A stretch of DNA of 64,000 nucleotides, from the NCBI RefSeq assembly GCF_036421915.1, contig NZ_JAZGOM010000013.1; one strand, 5' to 3'. Under the pieces are notes generated by a model that saw only the letters and a list, made by a program, of their open reading frames with translations, had not been told where the DNA came from and did not search any database. This DNA comes from Georgenia_A wangjunii. Lineage in GTDB: Bacteria > Actinomycetota > Actinomycetes > Actinomycetales > Actinomycetaceae. Every line of letters begins with the position of its first letter. Position 1 is the stretch's first letter. The position numbers and the translations under genes were made by a program. Positions 43,404-53,885 of this stretch are shown in pieces.

Positions 43404-43431
43404 GGTCCGGTCGAGGGGCGGCGCCCGGACC
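43404..43431. terminator. Possible bidirectional terminator
   Basis: GGTCCGG and CCGGACC form a 7-bp stem with a 14-nt loop between the convergent membrane protein and glycosyltransferase genes. Weaker than others here. Confidence 0.4.
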
Positions 43432-43468
43432 GCGAGGGGCAGCCGGCCGCGCGCGGACCACCGGTAGG

Positions 43469-44257
43469 TCAGCCGACGGCGCGGTAGGGCTGGCCCGGTC
43501 GCTGGAGCGCGGGACGGTCGCCGAGCCGCTCGAGCGGGACTCGCTTGCCGCGCATCCGGCGGACGTTCGCCGCGAGGGCGACGTCCCGGTACTGGGCCGC
43601 GCGGTGGAGCTGGCCGGCGAGGTCGTTCGTGCTCGCGCGGTGGCGCAGGTCGCACGGCACCTCGACGACGGTGAAGCCGGCGACGAGGAGGTCGATGGTC
43701 ATGCCCGTCTCCACACCCCACCCGCCTGCGAGCGGCGCGGCGGCCTCGAACGCCTCCCGGGTGAGGCACCGCTGCCCGGACAGCGGCTGCGTGGGCACCC
43801 AGCCGGTGGCGCGGGCGATCGAGCGCCGGGCGAGGCCGGTGACGAACCCGCGGCCCCCCGCGCCTGGCTGCGGAGGGAGGACGGCGATGGCGCAGTCCGC
43901 GCGACCCTCGAGGACCGGCGTGACGAGCGGGGCGACGCCCACGGCGGTCTCGCCGAGGTCGGCGTCGACGAAGAGGAGGAGCCGGGCCGGGCCGTCCTCG
44001 ACGTCGCGCATGGCGACGACGGACGCGCCCGTCTCCATGGCCGAGGCCTTGCCGCGGTTGACGGAGTGGCGCACGACGACGGCGCCCGCGGCGCGCGCCA
44101 CGTGCTGCGTGGTGTCCTCCGAGCCGTCGTCGACGACGAGGACGAGGTCGACGTGGGGGATGGCGCGGGCCGCGCGGACGGTCGCCGCGATGCGCGCCGC
44201 CTCGTCCTTCGCAGGGATGACGACGGCGACCCGCTGGGTCTGCCGTTGCCCGTTCAC
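43469..44257 (-). CDS. Family 2 glycosyltransferase
   Basis: This 262-residue cytosolic or membrane-associated GT-A enzyme has VAVVIPAKDEAARIAATV, LVVDDGSEDTT, the metal-binding DxD in LLFVDADLGE, and LSGQRCLTREAFEAAAPL near the acceptor site. It lacks clear membrane spans. It resembles dolichyl/polyprenyl-phosphate sugar transferases and glucosyl-3-phosphoglycerate-type synthases; the substrate is not fixed. The GTG start is preceded by TAGGCT at 7 nt. Confidence 0.85.
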   Translation of the reverse strand: MNGQRQTQRVAVVIPAKDEAARIAATVRAARAIPHVDLVLVVDDGSEDTTQHVARAAGAVVVRHSVNRGKASAMETGASVVAMRDVEDGPARLLLFVDADLGETAVGVAPLVTPVLEGRADCAIAVLPPQPGAGGRGFVTGLARRSIARATGWVPTQPLSGQRCLTREAFEAAAPLAGGWGVETGMTIDLLVAGFTVVEVPCDLRHRASTNDLAGQLHRAAQYRDVALAANVRRMRGKRVPLERLGDRPALQRPGQPYRAVG

Positions 44258-44264
44258 AGACCAA

Positions 44265-44270
44265 AGCCTA
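44265..44270 (-). promoter_or_regulatory. Likely -10 box (leaderless GT2 gene)
   Basis: TAGGCT on the minus strand is 7 nt before the GTG start. Confidence 0.5.
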
Positions 44271-44321
44271 GTCAAGTCCGTGGGCACGCGCAGGTCGCCC
44301 TCCTGGCCGGACCGCCCGCCT

Positions 44322-44370
44322 GCGCCGCGGGGTCGTCCCCCGCGGCGCGTGAGGCGCGCAGGCGCCTCAC
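44322..44370 (-). terminator. Double-hairpin terminator after the DUF5926 gene
   Basis: Two stems stand in tandem just past the stop: GTGAGGCGC/GCGCCTCAC (9 bp, GCAG loop) and GCGCCGCGGGG/CCCCGCGGCGC (11 bp, TCGTC loop). Confidence 0.75.
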
Positions 44371-44374
44371 CCCG

Positions 44375-45262
44375 TCAGCGCAGCGTGACCTGGCGGGAGA
44401 CGATCCCCGCCCGGGCGCGCCGCGCCTCGGCGTCGAGGGGCTCGGTCTCGGCGAGAGCGGCGACGAGCCGCTTCTCGAGGTCCGCGCACGGGCCGGCGAG
44501 CTCGTCGGCCTCGGTGCCCGGGGCGAGCTCCCACACCGGCACGAGGATCCCGCTCGTGCGGAAGGCGCCGACGAAGCGGGAACCCTCGTCGAGAGCGGAC
44601 TCGCGGCGGGCGTGGAGGCGCGCGATGGCGTCGAGCACGTCCTCCTGCGCCTCTGGACGCGCCCAGCGGAGGAACTCCCGGCCCATGCGGCACCAGTACG
44701 CCGACGTCACGCCCTCGACCGCCGCGGTCGGGACGATCCCGGCGCTCGACTCCTCGAGCGCGGACTCCAGCTCGGCGGTGCGCTCCTCCGTGCTGGAGAT
44801 CCAGAACGCGAAGTCGTCGTAGAGGACCGGCTCGAACGGCACGTCGAGGTCGAGGACGTCCTGGAGGCGCGGCCCGGGGTCGAGGAGCCCGAGCTGCGTG
44901 AGCGGCTCCCCCGCCTCGAGGTCGAGCGCGGCGATGAGCGCGGCGGCGACGTCGCGGCTGGCGTCCCCGGACTTCGCGGCGGTCTGGAGGCCGACGAAGA
45001 GCTCGCCGTCCTCGCGGTGGAGGGCCGGCCACAGCTCCGGGAGCATGGTCGCGACGGTGACGTCGCGGGAGCCGTACTCCGCCGTCGTGCGTACGCGTGC
45101 GGTCGCGGCCGGCACGATCTCGCGCATGGCGACCCAGTCCGTCTCGCCCGGCAGGCCCTCGAAGGGCCGCTCGACGAACGGGATCTCGGCGCGCCTGGGG
45201 CGCTTGGTCTTGCTCGCGGCGGCGTTCCTCGCGGCGGCTCGCTGACGGCTCTGCTTACCCAT
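44375..45262 (-). CDS. DUF5926 family protein
   Basis: This 295-residue soluble protein has a very basic N-terminus (MGKQSRQRAAARNAAASKTK) followed by IPFVERPFEGLPGETDWVAM, the hallmark of this actinobacterial family. Other conserved parts are YDDFAFWI, AYWCRMGREFLRWARPE and LVPVWELAPG. No enzymatic motif is visible and the function is unknown. The basic start could bind nucleic acid or ribosome (inference). A TAGGGT box lies 8 nt before the ATG. Confidence 0.8.
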   Translation of the reverse strand: MGKQSRQRAAARNAAASKTKRPRRAEIPFVERPFEGLPGETDWVAMREIVPAATARVRTTAEYGSRDVTVATMLPELWPALHREDGELFVGLQTAAKSGDASRDVAAALIAALDLEAGEPLTQLGLLDPGPRLQDVLDLDVPFEPVLYDDFAFWISSTEERTAELESALEESSAGIVPTAAVEGVTSAYWCRMGREFLRWARPEAQEDVLDAIARLHARRESALDEGSRFVGAFRTSGILVPVWELAPGTEADELAGPCADLEKRLVAALAETEPLDAEARRARAGIVSRQVTLR

Positions 45263-45270
45263 GGGCCCCA

Positions 45271-45276
45271 ACCCTA
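45271..45276 (-). promoter_or_regulatory. Likely -10 box (leaderless DUF5926 gene)
   Basis: TAGGGT on the minus strand is 8 nt before the ATG. Confidence 0.45.
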
Positions 45277-45449
45277 CGCGGCGCCCCCAGCCCTGCGCGC
45301 CGCGCCTGCGGCCGCGCCGGCCCACCACCGCGCCCGTTCCCGCACGGCCCTCGGGCCACCACCGGTCGAGCGCGGGTGGCAACGCGCACGCCGCGCGGGT
45401 CGAGGCGCGGTCATGTGCCCGGGGCGCCGCAGTGCGCGGGGCTCCCGGC

Positions 45450-45800
45450 TCAGACGACCGTCGGCTCGCCGCCGTCGTCCCGGGTGATCGGCAGGCCGGC
45501 CCGCTCCCACGCCTTCATGCCTCCGTCGAGGTTGCGCGCGTCGAAACCGGCCTGGGTGAGCCACGCCGTGGCCCGGGCGGAGCGCCCCCCGGAGCGGCAC
45601 ACGACGACGAGGTCCGCCTCGGGGACGTCCGCCGTGCGCGCGGGCAGCTCGCCGAGCGGGATGTGCGTCGCGCCGGGGACGTGGCCGGCGTCCCACTCGT
45701 CCTGCTCGCGTACGTCGAGGACGACGGCACCGGCGGGAACCGGGGTGCTCGCGTCCAGCTGGTCGACCGTGAGGTCCTCGGGCATGTCGATGGCGTCCAT
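45450..45800 (-). CDS. Single-domain rhodanese-like protein
   Basis: This 116-residue cytosolic protein is a candidate sulfurtransferase. The motifs are VLDVREQDEWDAGHVPGATH and the active-site loop VVCRSGGRS with catalytic Cys68, followed by GFDARNLDGGMKAWERAG. The six-residue loop is the usual size for sulfur-transferring rhodaneses. The start has TACCGT 7 nt upstream, suggesting a leaderless mRNA. It is divergent from pgm. Confidence 0.92.
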   Translation of the reverse strand: MDAIDMPEDLTVDQLDASTPVPAGAVVLDVREQDEWDAGHVPGATHIPLGELPARTADVPEADLVVVCRSGGRSARATAWLTQAGFDARNLDGGMKAWERAGLPITRDDGGEPTVV

Positions 45801-45807
45801 GCCCAGC

Positions 45808-45813
45808 ACGGTA
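45808..45813 (-). promoter_or_regulatory. Likely -10 box (leaderless rhodanese gene)
   Basis: TACCGT on the minus strand is 7 nt before the ATG. Confidence 0.5.
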
Positions 45814-45944
45814 CCCACGACGGCCGCCCGTCGCCGCCCCGCGCTCCTCTCCGCCGGGGCGCACCGGCCGTCCCGCCGCTCGGCCCGCACGAACGGTCGC
45901 TGAGCGGGGGGCGCGCGGCCCCCCGCGGTGGCAGGATCACAGGC

Positions 45945-47621
<1,677 letters not shown>

Positions 47622-47762
47622 TCGAAACAGGCGAAATGTAGGATTCCCGCTGGAACTCGCTCAGCACCGTGGCGACGGACCCGTAGACTCCGACGCCGAT
47701 GGCGGTCTCGTGCGAAGGCCACGACACCTCATGCCCAGGCCCACAATCCGGGAGATCCCTCC

Positions 47763-48593
47763 ATGAACGCACGCCCCTACCGCACCGCTGCCACCGTCCT
47801 CGGTGCGGCTCTCCTCCTGTCCGCCTGCGGCGGAGGGGACAGCGGCGACGACGCGACGGCGGACGGCGGCAGCGACTCCGGGAGCGACCTCGGCCTCGTC
47901 TCCGAGGGAACCCTCACGGCGTGCTCGGAGGTGCCCTACCCGCCGTTCGAGGTCGAGGACCCCGACGCCCCCAGCGGGTACAGCGGCTTCGACATCGACC
48001 TCCTCCAGGCGATCGCCGACGGCCTCGAGCTCGACCTCGTGGTCGAGGACGTCAGCTTCGACGCCCTCCAGAGCGGCACCGTGCTCGCGGCGGGCCAGTG
48101 CGACGTCGGTGCCTCGGCCATCACCATCACCGAGGAGCGCGCGGAGAACATCGACTTCGCCGACCCGTACTACGACTCCCTGCAGTCCCTCCTCGCCTCC
48201 GCCGACTCGGGCATCACCTCGATCGACGACCTCGCGGGCAAGACCGTCGGCGTCCAGGCCGGCACGACGGGGCTGAACTACACGCGGGAGAACGCCCCCG
48301 AAGGCACCGAGATCGTCGAGTACCCCGGGGACGGCGAGCTGTGGCCGGCGCTCCAGGCGGGCCAGATCGACGCCATCCTCCAGGACCTCCCCGTCAACGT
48401 CGAGCACGCGACCGCGGACGACACCTACGTCATCGTCGAGGAGTACCCGACGGACGAGCAGTACGGCTTCGCCCTCGCCAAGGGCGAGCGCCCCGAGCTG
48501 CTCGAGGCCATCAACGCGGAGCTCGCGGAGCTGCGCGACAACGGCGAGTACGACCGGATCTACGACTCGTACTTCACCGCCGACGCCTCCTGA
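47763..48593 (+). CDS. Polar amino acid ABC transporter substrate-binding lipoprotein
   Basis: This 276-residue family 3 binding protein is anchored at Cys22 (LLLSAC). The fold is recognisable from SEVPYPPFEVEDPDAPSGYSGFDIDLL, AITITEERAENIDFADPYYDS and LAGKTVGVQAGTTG. The Arg of TEERAENI and the Asp in ILQDLP are the usual ligands of the amino acid backbone. The exact amino acid is not clear. The ATG follows GGGAGA. It starts a three-gene operon with a permease and an ATPase. Confidence 0.92.
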   Translation: MNARPYRTAATVLGAALLLSACGGGDSGDDATADGGSDSGSDLGLVSEGTLTACSEVPYPPFEVEDPDAPSGYSGFDIDLLQAIADGLELDLVVEDVSFDALQSGTVLAAGQCDVGASAITITEERAENIDFADPYYDSLQSLLASADSGITSIDDLAGKTVGVQAGTTGLNYTRENAPEGTEIVEYPGDGELWPALQAGQIDAILQDLPVNVEHATADDTYVIVEEYPTDEQYGFALAKGERPELLEAINAELAELRDNGEYDRIYDSYFTADAS

Positions 48594-48617
48594 CACGCGG
48601 GATAGGAGCCTTCGCCG

Positions 48618-49403
48618 ATGCGACGCACGACCAAGCGGCGCCTCTACCGCGGTCTGCTCTACGCGGTGTTCGTCGCCGCAGTCGTCGCAGTCGGTCTCGC
48701 GACGGACTGGCAGCGCATCGCCGACGTCTTCTTCCGGATCGACATCGCGCGGGAGCAGTTCCCAGAGATCATCACGATCGCGCTGAAGAACACGATCATC
48801 TTCACCCTCGTCGCCTTCTTCGGCGGGCTCGTGCTGGGCATCGTGCTTGCGCTCATGAAGCTCTCGCCCGTGGCGCCGTACCGGTGGTTCGCGACGGGGT
48901 TCATCGAGCTCTTCCGCGGCCTGCCCGCGCTGCTGACGATCTTCGCCACGGCCTACATGCTCCCCATCGCCCTCGGCGTGCGCCTGCCCGGGGGCCAGGT
49001 GGGGGCCGGGCTCGTCGGCCTCATCCTCGTCGCCTCGGCGTACATGGCCGAGACGATCAGGGCGGGCATCGAGGCCGTGCCGAAGGGGCAGACCGAGGCG
49101 GCGCGCTCCCTCGGCATGACCCCCGCGCGCGCCATGGTCTCCGTCGTCCTGCCGCAGGGCTTCCGCATCATCATCCCGCCGATGACGAACGAGTTCGTCA
49201 TCCTCCTCAAGGACACCTCGCTCCTCTTCATCGCCGGCTCCACCATCTTCACCAAGGAGCTGACGACGTTCGCCCGCGACGGCCTGACGACGTACAGCAA
49301 CGGCACCACCCTCGTCATGGCGGCGATGCTCTACCTCCTCATCACCATCCCGCTCACCCGGCTGGTGGCGGTCCTCGAACGACGGCTGAAGAAGACGCGA
49401 TGA
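48618..49403 (+). CDS. Polar amino acid ABC transporter permease (HisM/GlnP-like)
   Basis: This 261-residue permease has about five spans. A hydrophobic first segment (LLYAVFVAAVVAVGLATDW) precedes the core. ALKNTIIFTLVAFFGGLVLG and FIELFRGLPALLTIF are typical. The EAA motif is GQTEAARSLGMTPARAMVSVVLPQGFR. It probably works as a homodimer because only one permease gene is present. AGGAG precedes the ATG, and its stop overlaps the ATPase start. Confidence 0.92.
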   Translation: MRRTTKRRLYRGLLYAVFVAAVVAVGLATDWQRIADVFFRIDIAREQFPEIITIALKNTIIFTLVAFFGGLVLGIVLALMKLSPVAPYRWFATGFIELFRGLPALLTIFATAYMLPIALGVRLPGGQVGAGLVGLILVASAYMAETIRAGIEAVPKGQTEAARSLGMTPARAMVSVVLPQGFRIIIPPMTNEFVILLKDTSLLFIAGSTIFTKELTTFARDGLTTYSNGTTLVMAAMLYLLITIPLTRLVAVLERRLKKTR

Positions 49404-50167
49404 CGAACACACCCGGGACAGCGACGCCGTCGGCGGAGGTGCCGGCGATCGCGCTCGGCGGCCTGCGCAAGAGCTTCGGCGACCACGAGGTGCTCAAGGG
49501 CATCGACCTCACCGTGGCGCCCGGCGAGGTCGTGTGCGTCATCGGCCCGTCAGGGTCGGGGAAGTCGACCCTCCTGCGCACGGTCAACCTGCTCGAGGAG
49601 CCGTCCGCGGGCTCGGTCCACATCGAGGGCATCGACATCCTCGACCCGGACGGGGACGTCGACGCGGTCCGTACCCGCATCGGCATGGTGTTCCAGCAGT
49701 TCAACCTCTTCCCGCACCTGAGCGTCATGGGCAACCTCACCCTCGCGCAGCGCCGGGTCCTGCGCCGCGGCAAGGCGGAGTCCGCCACGGTGGCCCGAGC
49801 GATGCTCGAGCGGGTGGGCCTGGCCGAGAAGGCGGACGCCTTCCCCGGGCACCTCTCCGGGGGCCAGCAGCAGCGCGTCGCCATCGCCCGGGCCCTGTGC
49901 ATGAACCCGGACATGATGCTCTTCGACGAGCCGACGTCCGCGCTCGACCCCGAGCTCGTCGGGGAGGTCCTCGAGGTCATGCGCGGCCTCGCGGGCTCGG
50001 GCATGACGATGATGGTCGTCACGCACGAGATGGGCTTCGCCCAGGAGGTGGGCGACCGCGTCATCTTCATGGACGACGGCCTCATCGTCGAGGAGGGCGA
50101 CCCGGAGCAGGTGCTCACGCGTCCGCAGCACCCGCGGACCCAGTCGTTCCTCTCGAAGGTCCTCTGA
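49400..50167 (+). CDS. Polar amino acid ABC transporter ATP-binding protein (GlnQ-like)
   Basis: This 255-residue ATPase completes the importer. Walker A is GPSGSGKSTLLR, the Q-loop is GMVFQQFNLFPHL, the signature is LSGGQQQRVAIARAL, and Walker B with the D-loop is MMLFDEPTSALDP. The switch His is in VVTHEMGFAQEV. The start forms ATGA with the permease stop. An 18-residue Thr/Ala/Pro-rich N-terminal tail precedes the usual start of the fold. Confidence 0.94.
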   Translation: MTNTPGTATPSAEVPAIALGGLRKSFGDHEVLKGIDLTVAPGEVVCVIGPSGSGKSTLLRTVNLLEEPSAGSVHIEGIDILDPDGDVDAVRTRIGMVFQQFNLFPHLSVMGNLTLAQRRVLRRGKAESATVARAMLERVGLAEKADAFPGHLSGGQQQRVAIARALCMNPDMMLFDEPTSALDPELVGEVLEVMRGLAGSGMTMMVVTHEMGFAQEVGDRVIFMDDGLIVEEGDPEQVLTRPQHPRTQSFLSKVL

Positions 50168-50298
50168 CCCGTCCGCGGACCGGCCGGAGCGCGGACGCGC
50201 CGCAGCGCCTCCCGTGCGAGCCCGGCGTACGAGGTGCGCCTTCGCCCGAGCGGGATGAGACTGACGGCCCGTCACCCTTCGACCGAGCGAGGTTCCCG

Positions 50299-50835
50299 AT
50301 GTCCGAGCGCAACACCGTCGTCCGAAGCATGCACGACCTGGGCCTGGCAGCCTGGTTCGGCGGTTCCCTCATGGGGGCCGTCGGCCTCAACGGCGCCGCC
50401 GCCAAGGCGGTCGACCCCCGCGAACGCCTCTCCCTCTCCTCCGCCGGCTGGGGACGCTGGGCTCCGGTCAACGCCCTGGCCATCGGCGCCCACGTCGTCG
50501 GGAGCCTCGGGCTCATCGCCGGCAACGAGGCGCGGCTCATGAAGCAGCCCGAGGCCCAGCGCAACACCGCCACCAAGGCCGCGCTCACCGGCGTGGCCCT
50601 CCTGCTCACCGCGTACAGCGGCATGCTCGGTGCCAAGGTCGCCAAGCGGGCCGACGAGGGCGGTGCGGGTGCGACGGAGCCGTCACCGAGGGCCTCGAAG
50701 AAGCTCAAGGCCGCCCAGCGTCAGCTCAAGGCGACGCAGTGGGCGATCCCCCTCGTCACCGGCACGCTCGTCGTCATGGGCGCCCAGCAGGGGGAGCAGC
50801 AGAGGCCCGTCGCCGGGTTCCTGCGCCGTCGCTGA
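50299..50835 (+). CDS. Conserved hypothetical membrane protein
   Basis: This 178-residue protein has three to four hydrophobic stretches: LAAWFGGSLMGAVGLNGAA, ALAIGAHVVGSLGLIAG, AALTGVALLLTAYSGMLGA and WAIPLVTGTLVVMGAQQG. A charged spacer (KRADEGGAG) lies before the last. The N-terminus MSERNTVVRSMHDLGLAAWF recurs in actinobacterial proteins of unknown function. GAGG precedes the ATG. No operon partner is evident. Confidence 0.7.
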   Translation: MSERNTVVRSMHDLGLAAWFGGSLMGAVGLNGAAAKAVDPRERLSLSSAGWGRWAPVNALAIGAHVVGSLGLIAGNEARLMKQPEAQRNTATKAALTGVALLLTAYSGMLGAKVAKRADEGGAGATEPSPRASKKLKAAQRQLKATQWAIPLVTGTLVVMGAQQGEQQRPVAGFLRRR

Positions 50836-50885
50836 CGACCGGTCGCCGCGTCTTCGCGCCCCCGCGCGGTGAGACACTGTCGCCC

Positions 50886-52115
50886 GTGCTACGGCCCTAT
50901 CGTGCGATCCTCTCGCGGCCCGGCGCCCTCAGCTTCTCGGCCGCCGGGCTCGTCGCGCGCCTGCCGATCTCGATGGTGGGCATCGGGATCGTCCTCATGG
51001 TCTCCGAGCTCTACGGCTCCTACGGGATGGCCGGGCGCGTCTCGGCCGTGTACGTCGTCGTCCAGGCGCTGTGCGCCCCCCGCCTCGCCGGCCTCGTCGA
51101 CCGCCACGGGCAGGCGCGCGTCATGCGCCCGGCGCTCGCCGTCGCGTGCCTCGGTCTCGTCGGCCTCATCGTCGCGGCCGTCGCCGGATCCCCCGAGTGG
51201 GTCCTCCACGTCACCGCGGCGGTCGGCGGCTCGACGATCGGGTCGATGGGGGCGTTCGTGCGCGCCCGGTGGGCACTCATCGTCAAGGACGGCCGCGAGC
51301 TCCACACCGCCTACTCGCTCGAGTCGGCGCTCGACGAGCTGACCTTCGTCGTCGGGCCCGTGCTCGCGACGATCCTCGCGACGAGCGTGACGCCGTGGTC
51401 CGCCCTCGTCGTCCCGCTCGCCGGCGCGTTCCTCGGCGGCTACTGGTTCCTCTCCCAGCGGGCCACCGAGCCCGTCCCCTCCCCGCGCGTCGAGGGCGAG
51501 GCGCGCACGAGCGTCATCGGCTCGGCGGGGATGCTCGCCGTCGCGGCCGTCTTCCTCGGCACCGGCGCGATCTTCGGCGGGGTCGACGTCTCCGTCGTCG
51601 CCTTCGCGGAGGAGCAGGGCAACAAGGCCCTCGCGGGGCCCGTGCTCGGGACGTTCGCGCTCGGGTCGCTCATCTCCGGGCTCCTCTACGGCGCTCGCCA
51701 CTGGCTCAGCCCGCTGTGGCTGCGCTTCCTCGTCGGCGTGTGCGTCCTGGCGGCCGGTGTGTCGATGTTCTTCCTCGTCACCTCGCTCGCCGTGCTCGCC
51801 GCCGTCGGCTTCGTCGCCGGGTTCGCGATCGCCCCGACCGTCATCAACGGCAACGCGATCGTCCAGGCCCTCGTGCCCGCGCGGCGGCTCACCGAGGGGC
51901 TCACGTGGCTCGGCGCGTCGATCGGCATCGGTGTCTCCGCGGGCTCCTCCCTCGCCGGGATGGCCGTCGACGCGTCCGGCTCGCACGGGGGCTTCGCCGT
52001 CGTCGCCGGTGCCGCCGGCTTCGCCGTCGTCGCCGCGCTCACGGGCGCGCGAACGCTCGCGACGCGCACCCGCACCGAGCCGCTCATCGAGCCGGCCCCC
52101 CTCGCGGACGGGTGA
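50886..52115 (+). CDS. MFS transporter
   Basis: This 409-residue membrane protein has about 12 hydrophobic segments. Notable parts are MLRPYRAILSRPGALSFSAA, the loop GLVDRHGQARVMRPAL between spans two and three, and YSLESALDELTFVVGPVLA, a combination found in actinobacterial MFS proteins of unknown substrate. The GTG start has a GACACT hexamer 7 nt upstream, consistent with a leaderless mRNA. Confidence 0.82.
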   Translation: MLRPYRAILSRPGALSFSAAGLVARLPISMVGIGIVLMVSELYGSYGMAGRVSAVYVVVQALCAPRLAGLVDRHGQARVMRPALAVACLGLVGLIVAAVAGSPEWVLHVTAAVGGSTIGSMGAFVRARWALIVKDGRELHTAYSLESALDELTFVVGPVLATILATSVTPWSALVVPLAGAFLGGYWFLSQRATEPVPSPRVEGEARTSVIGSAGMLAVAAVFLGTGAIFGGVDVSVVAFAEEQGNKALAGPVLGTFALGSLISGLLYGARHWLSPLWLRFLVGVCVLAAGVSMFFLVTSLAVLAAVGFVAGFAIAPTVINGNAIVQALVPARRLTEGLTWLGASIGIGVSAGSSLAGMAVDASGSHGGFAVVAGAAGFAVVAALTGARTLATRTRTEPLIEPAPLADG

Positions 52116-52353
52116 CGCCGGCGGACGGGTGGCAGGGTCGGACCGCCGGCCGCGGGCTGGCCGACAACGGCGGCGCCCGCTGGCCGTCGGGGCCGCCGAC
52201 GGCTCCGGCGACGGCGCGGTGCCGCGGGCACGGGCGCCCACCGGGGCGGGAGCGTCCCCGTCCCGTGATCAACTCGGGGTGCGGGACGCCGTCGCGCGCA
52301 CCACACTGGCCAGGACAGACCCGCCCCCGCGGGTCCCGGCGGAAGGACAGACC
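52116..52353. other. 238-bp intergenic region, nothing distinct
   Basis: GC-rich sequence with no convincing small gene, hairpin or promoter. The last bases hold the GGAAGGA ribosome site of the DUF6458 gene. Confidence 0.5.
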
Positions 52354-52587
52354 ATGGGTATCGGTGGAGGAATCTTCCTCATCGTCGTCGGGGCGGTCCT
52401 CGCCTTCGGCCTGGAGCCGGATGCGTGGGAGGTCTTCAACCTCAACACCATCGGCTACATCTGCATCGCCGTCGGCGTCATCGCGATCATCATCGCCCTC
52501 GTCATGCAGAAGCAGCGCGCGAACACGAGCCACAGCGAGTACGTCGAGCGTCGCGACATCGGCAACCCGCCGCCGCCCGCGCGCTGA
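52354..52587 (+). CDS. DUF6458 family small membrane protein
   Basis: This 77-residue protein has two hydrophobic helices (GGGIFLIVVGAVLAFGL and IGYICIAVGVIAIIIALVMQ) joined by EPDAWEVFNLNT, with a polar C-terminal tail. The MGIGGGIFLIVVGAVLAF start is characteristic of this actinobacterial family, whose role is unknown. A GGAAGGA site precedes the ATG. The stop is 3 nt before the App1-like gene, so the two are co-translated. Confidence 0.85.
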   Translation: MGIGGGIFLIVVGAVLAFGLEPDAWEVFNLNTIGYICIAVGVIAIIIALVMQKQRANTSHSEYVERRDIGNPPPPAR

Positions 52588-52590
52588 CGC

Positions 52591-53679
52591 ATGGCACTGT
52601 CCCAGGCCGGCGCCGCGATCGAGGACGCGTTCAACCGCCGGCTCATCCCCGCGCTCCGGGCACGCGGCTGGGCGCCGCGCACCGTCGGGTTCACCGGCTA
52701 CGGCAACCCTGACTCGGTGCGGGTGCTCGCGCGCGTGCTCATGGCCAAGGAGGACGAGCCGGCGGCGAGCGCCGACGTCGACGCGTCCTCGGCCGAGCTC
52801 GAGGAGGCGACCGAGGCCCAGCGTGGCTGGCGCTCCTTCCTCACCGCCCAGGTGGCGCAGCTGCCCGTCGTCGTGCGCGCCGGCGAGCAGGAGATCCGTA
52901 CCCGCACCGACCGGGGCGGGTACGTCGACCTCGTCGTCCGAGACCACGGCCTCCCGCCCGGTGAGCACGACGTCGTCATCGAGGCCCGCGGCGCGCGGCC
53001 GGCCAAGGCGGTCGTCACCGTTGTGGGCCGCGACGTGCGCCTCGGCCTCGTCTCCGACATCGACGACACCGTCATGGTGACGCGGCTCCCGCGTCCGCTC
53101 ATCGCTGCGTGGAACACGTTCGTCCGGCACACGAGCGCGCGCCAGCCCGTCCCCGGCATGGCGGACCTCTACCGGCAGATCCTCGCCGCCCACCCCGGCA
53201 CGCCGGTCTTCTACCTCTCGACCGGTGCGTGGAACGTCGTCCCGACGCTCGTGCGCTTCATGCGCTCCTACGGCTTCCCCGAGGCGCCGATGCTCATGAC
53301 CGACTGGGGCCCGACGAACACCGGCTGGTTCCGCAGCGGGCAGGAGCACAAGCGCACCGCGCTGCGGCGCCTCGTCATCGAGTTCCCGGACATCAGGTGG
53401 GTGCTCGTCGGCGACGACGGCCAGCACGACCCGATGATCTACGACGAGCTCGCGCGCGACCATCCCGAGCACGTCGCGGCGATCGCTATCCGCGAGCTGA
53501 CACCCGCCGAGCAGGTGCTCGCGCACGGTACGCCGACGGCCCAGGAGGAGCCGGCGGAGAACCGCCAGGGCGCCCTCGATCACGCCGTCCCCCTCGTGCG
53601 CGGCAAGGACGGCGACGCGATCGGCCGCCTCCTCCTGCCGCTCCTCGAGCGCGGAGCGGGCGAGCCGGGAGCCGTGTAG
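52591..53679 (+). CDS. App1-like (DUF2183) phosphatase domain protein
   Basis: This 362-residue protein has a small N-terminal beta-rich domain (about 20-140) and a HAD-like App1 domain. The catalytic motif I is LVSDIDDTVMVT. Motif II lies in VFYLSTGAWNVVPTL, then GQEHKRTALRRLVIEFPD, and motif IV is WVLVGDDGQHDPMIY. Yeast App1 is a phosphatidate phosphatase; bacterial members may act on lipid phosphates. The start is 3 nt past the DUF6458 stop. Confidence 0.85.
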   Translation: MALSQAGAAIEDAFNRRLIPALRARGWAPRTVGFTGYGNPDSVRVLARVLMAKEDEPAASADVDASSAELEEATEAQRGWRSFLTAQVAQLPVVVRAGEQEIRTRTDRGGYVDLVVRDHGLPPGEHDVVIEARGARPAKAVVTVVGRDVRLGLVSDIDDTVMVTRLPRPLIAAWNTFVRHTSARQPVPGMADLYRQILAAHPGTPVFYLSTGAWNVVPTLVRFMRSYGFPEAPMLMTDWGPTNTGWFRSGQEHKRTALRRLVIEFPDIRWVLVGDDGQHDPMIYDELARDHPEHVAAIAIRELTPAEQVLAHGTPTAQEEPAENRQGALDHAVPLVRGKDGDAIGRLLLPLLERGAGEPGAV

Positions 53680-53682
53680 CCA

Positions 53683-53867
53683 GTCGGCCCGCGGACGGTC
53701 ATCCACCGGTCCGAACGGGTACAGGTGCGGTCGCAGGGGCGCACGCTCGTGCGCGCACCACGGGAGCCTGTCGGCCCGCGTACGGTCGTCCACCGGTCCG
53801 ACCGGGTACAGGTGCGGTCGCAGGGGCGCACGCTCGTGCGCGCACCACGGGAGCCCGTCGGCCCGCA
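53683..53867 (+). repeat. 87-bp tandem repeat, 2.1 copies, each with a hairpin
   Basis: Copy 1 is 53683-53769, copy 2 is 53770-53856, and an 11-bp piece of a third copy follows. The two full copies differ at 4 of 87 positions. Each contains GCGCACG-CT-CGTGCGC, a strong short-loop hairpin, between GGTGCG and CGCACC. The array fills the gap between the App1-like gene and the nuclease-helicase gene. Confidence 0.9.
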
Positions 53868-53885
53868 CGTGTCGGTGCCCGGCGG

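Noticed and set aside
53683..53867. CRISPR or attachment-site duplication
   Set aside because: There are no spacers between the units and no integrase, tRNA or mobile genes nearby.
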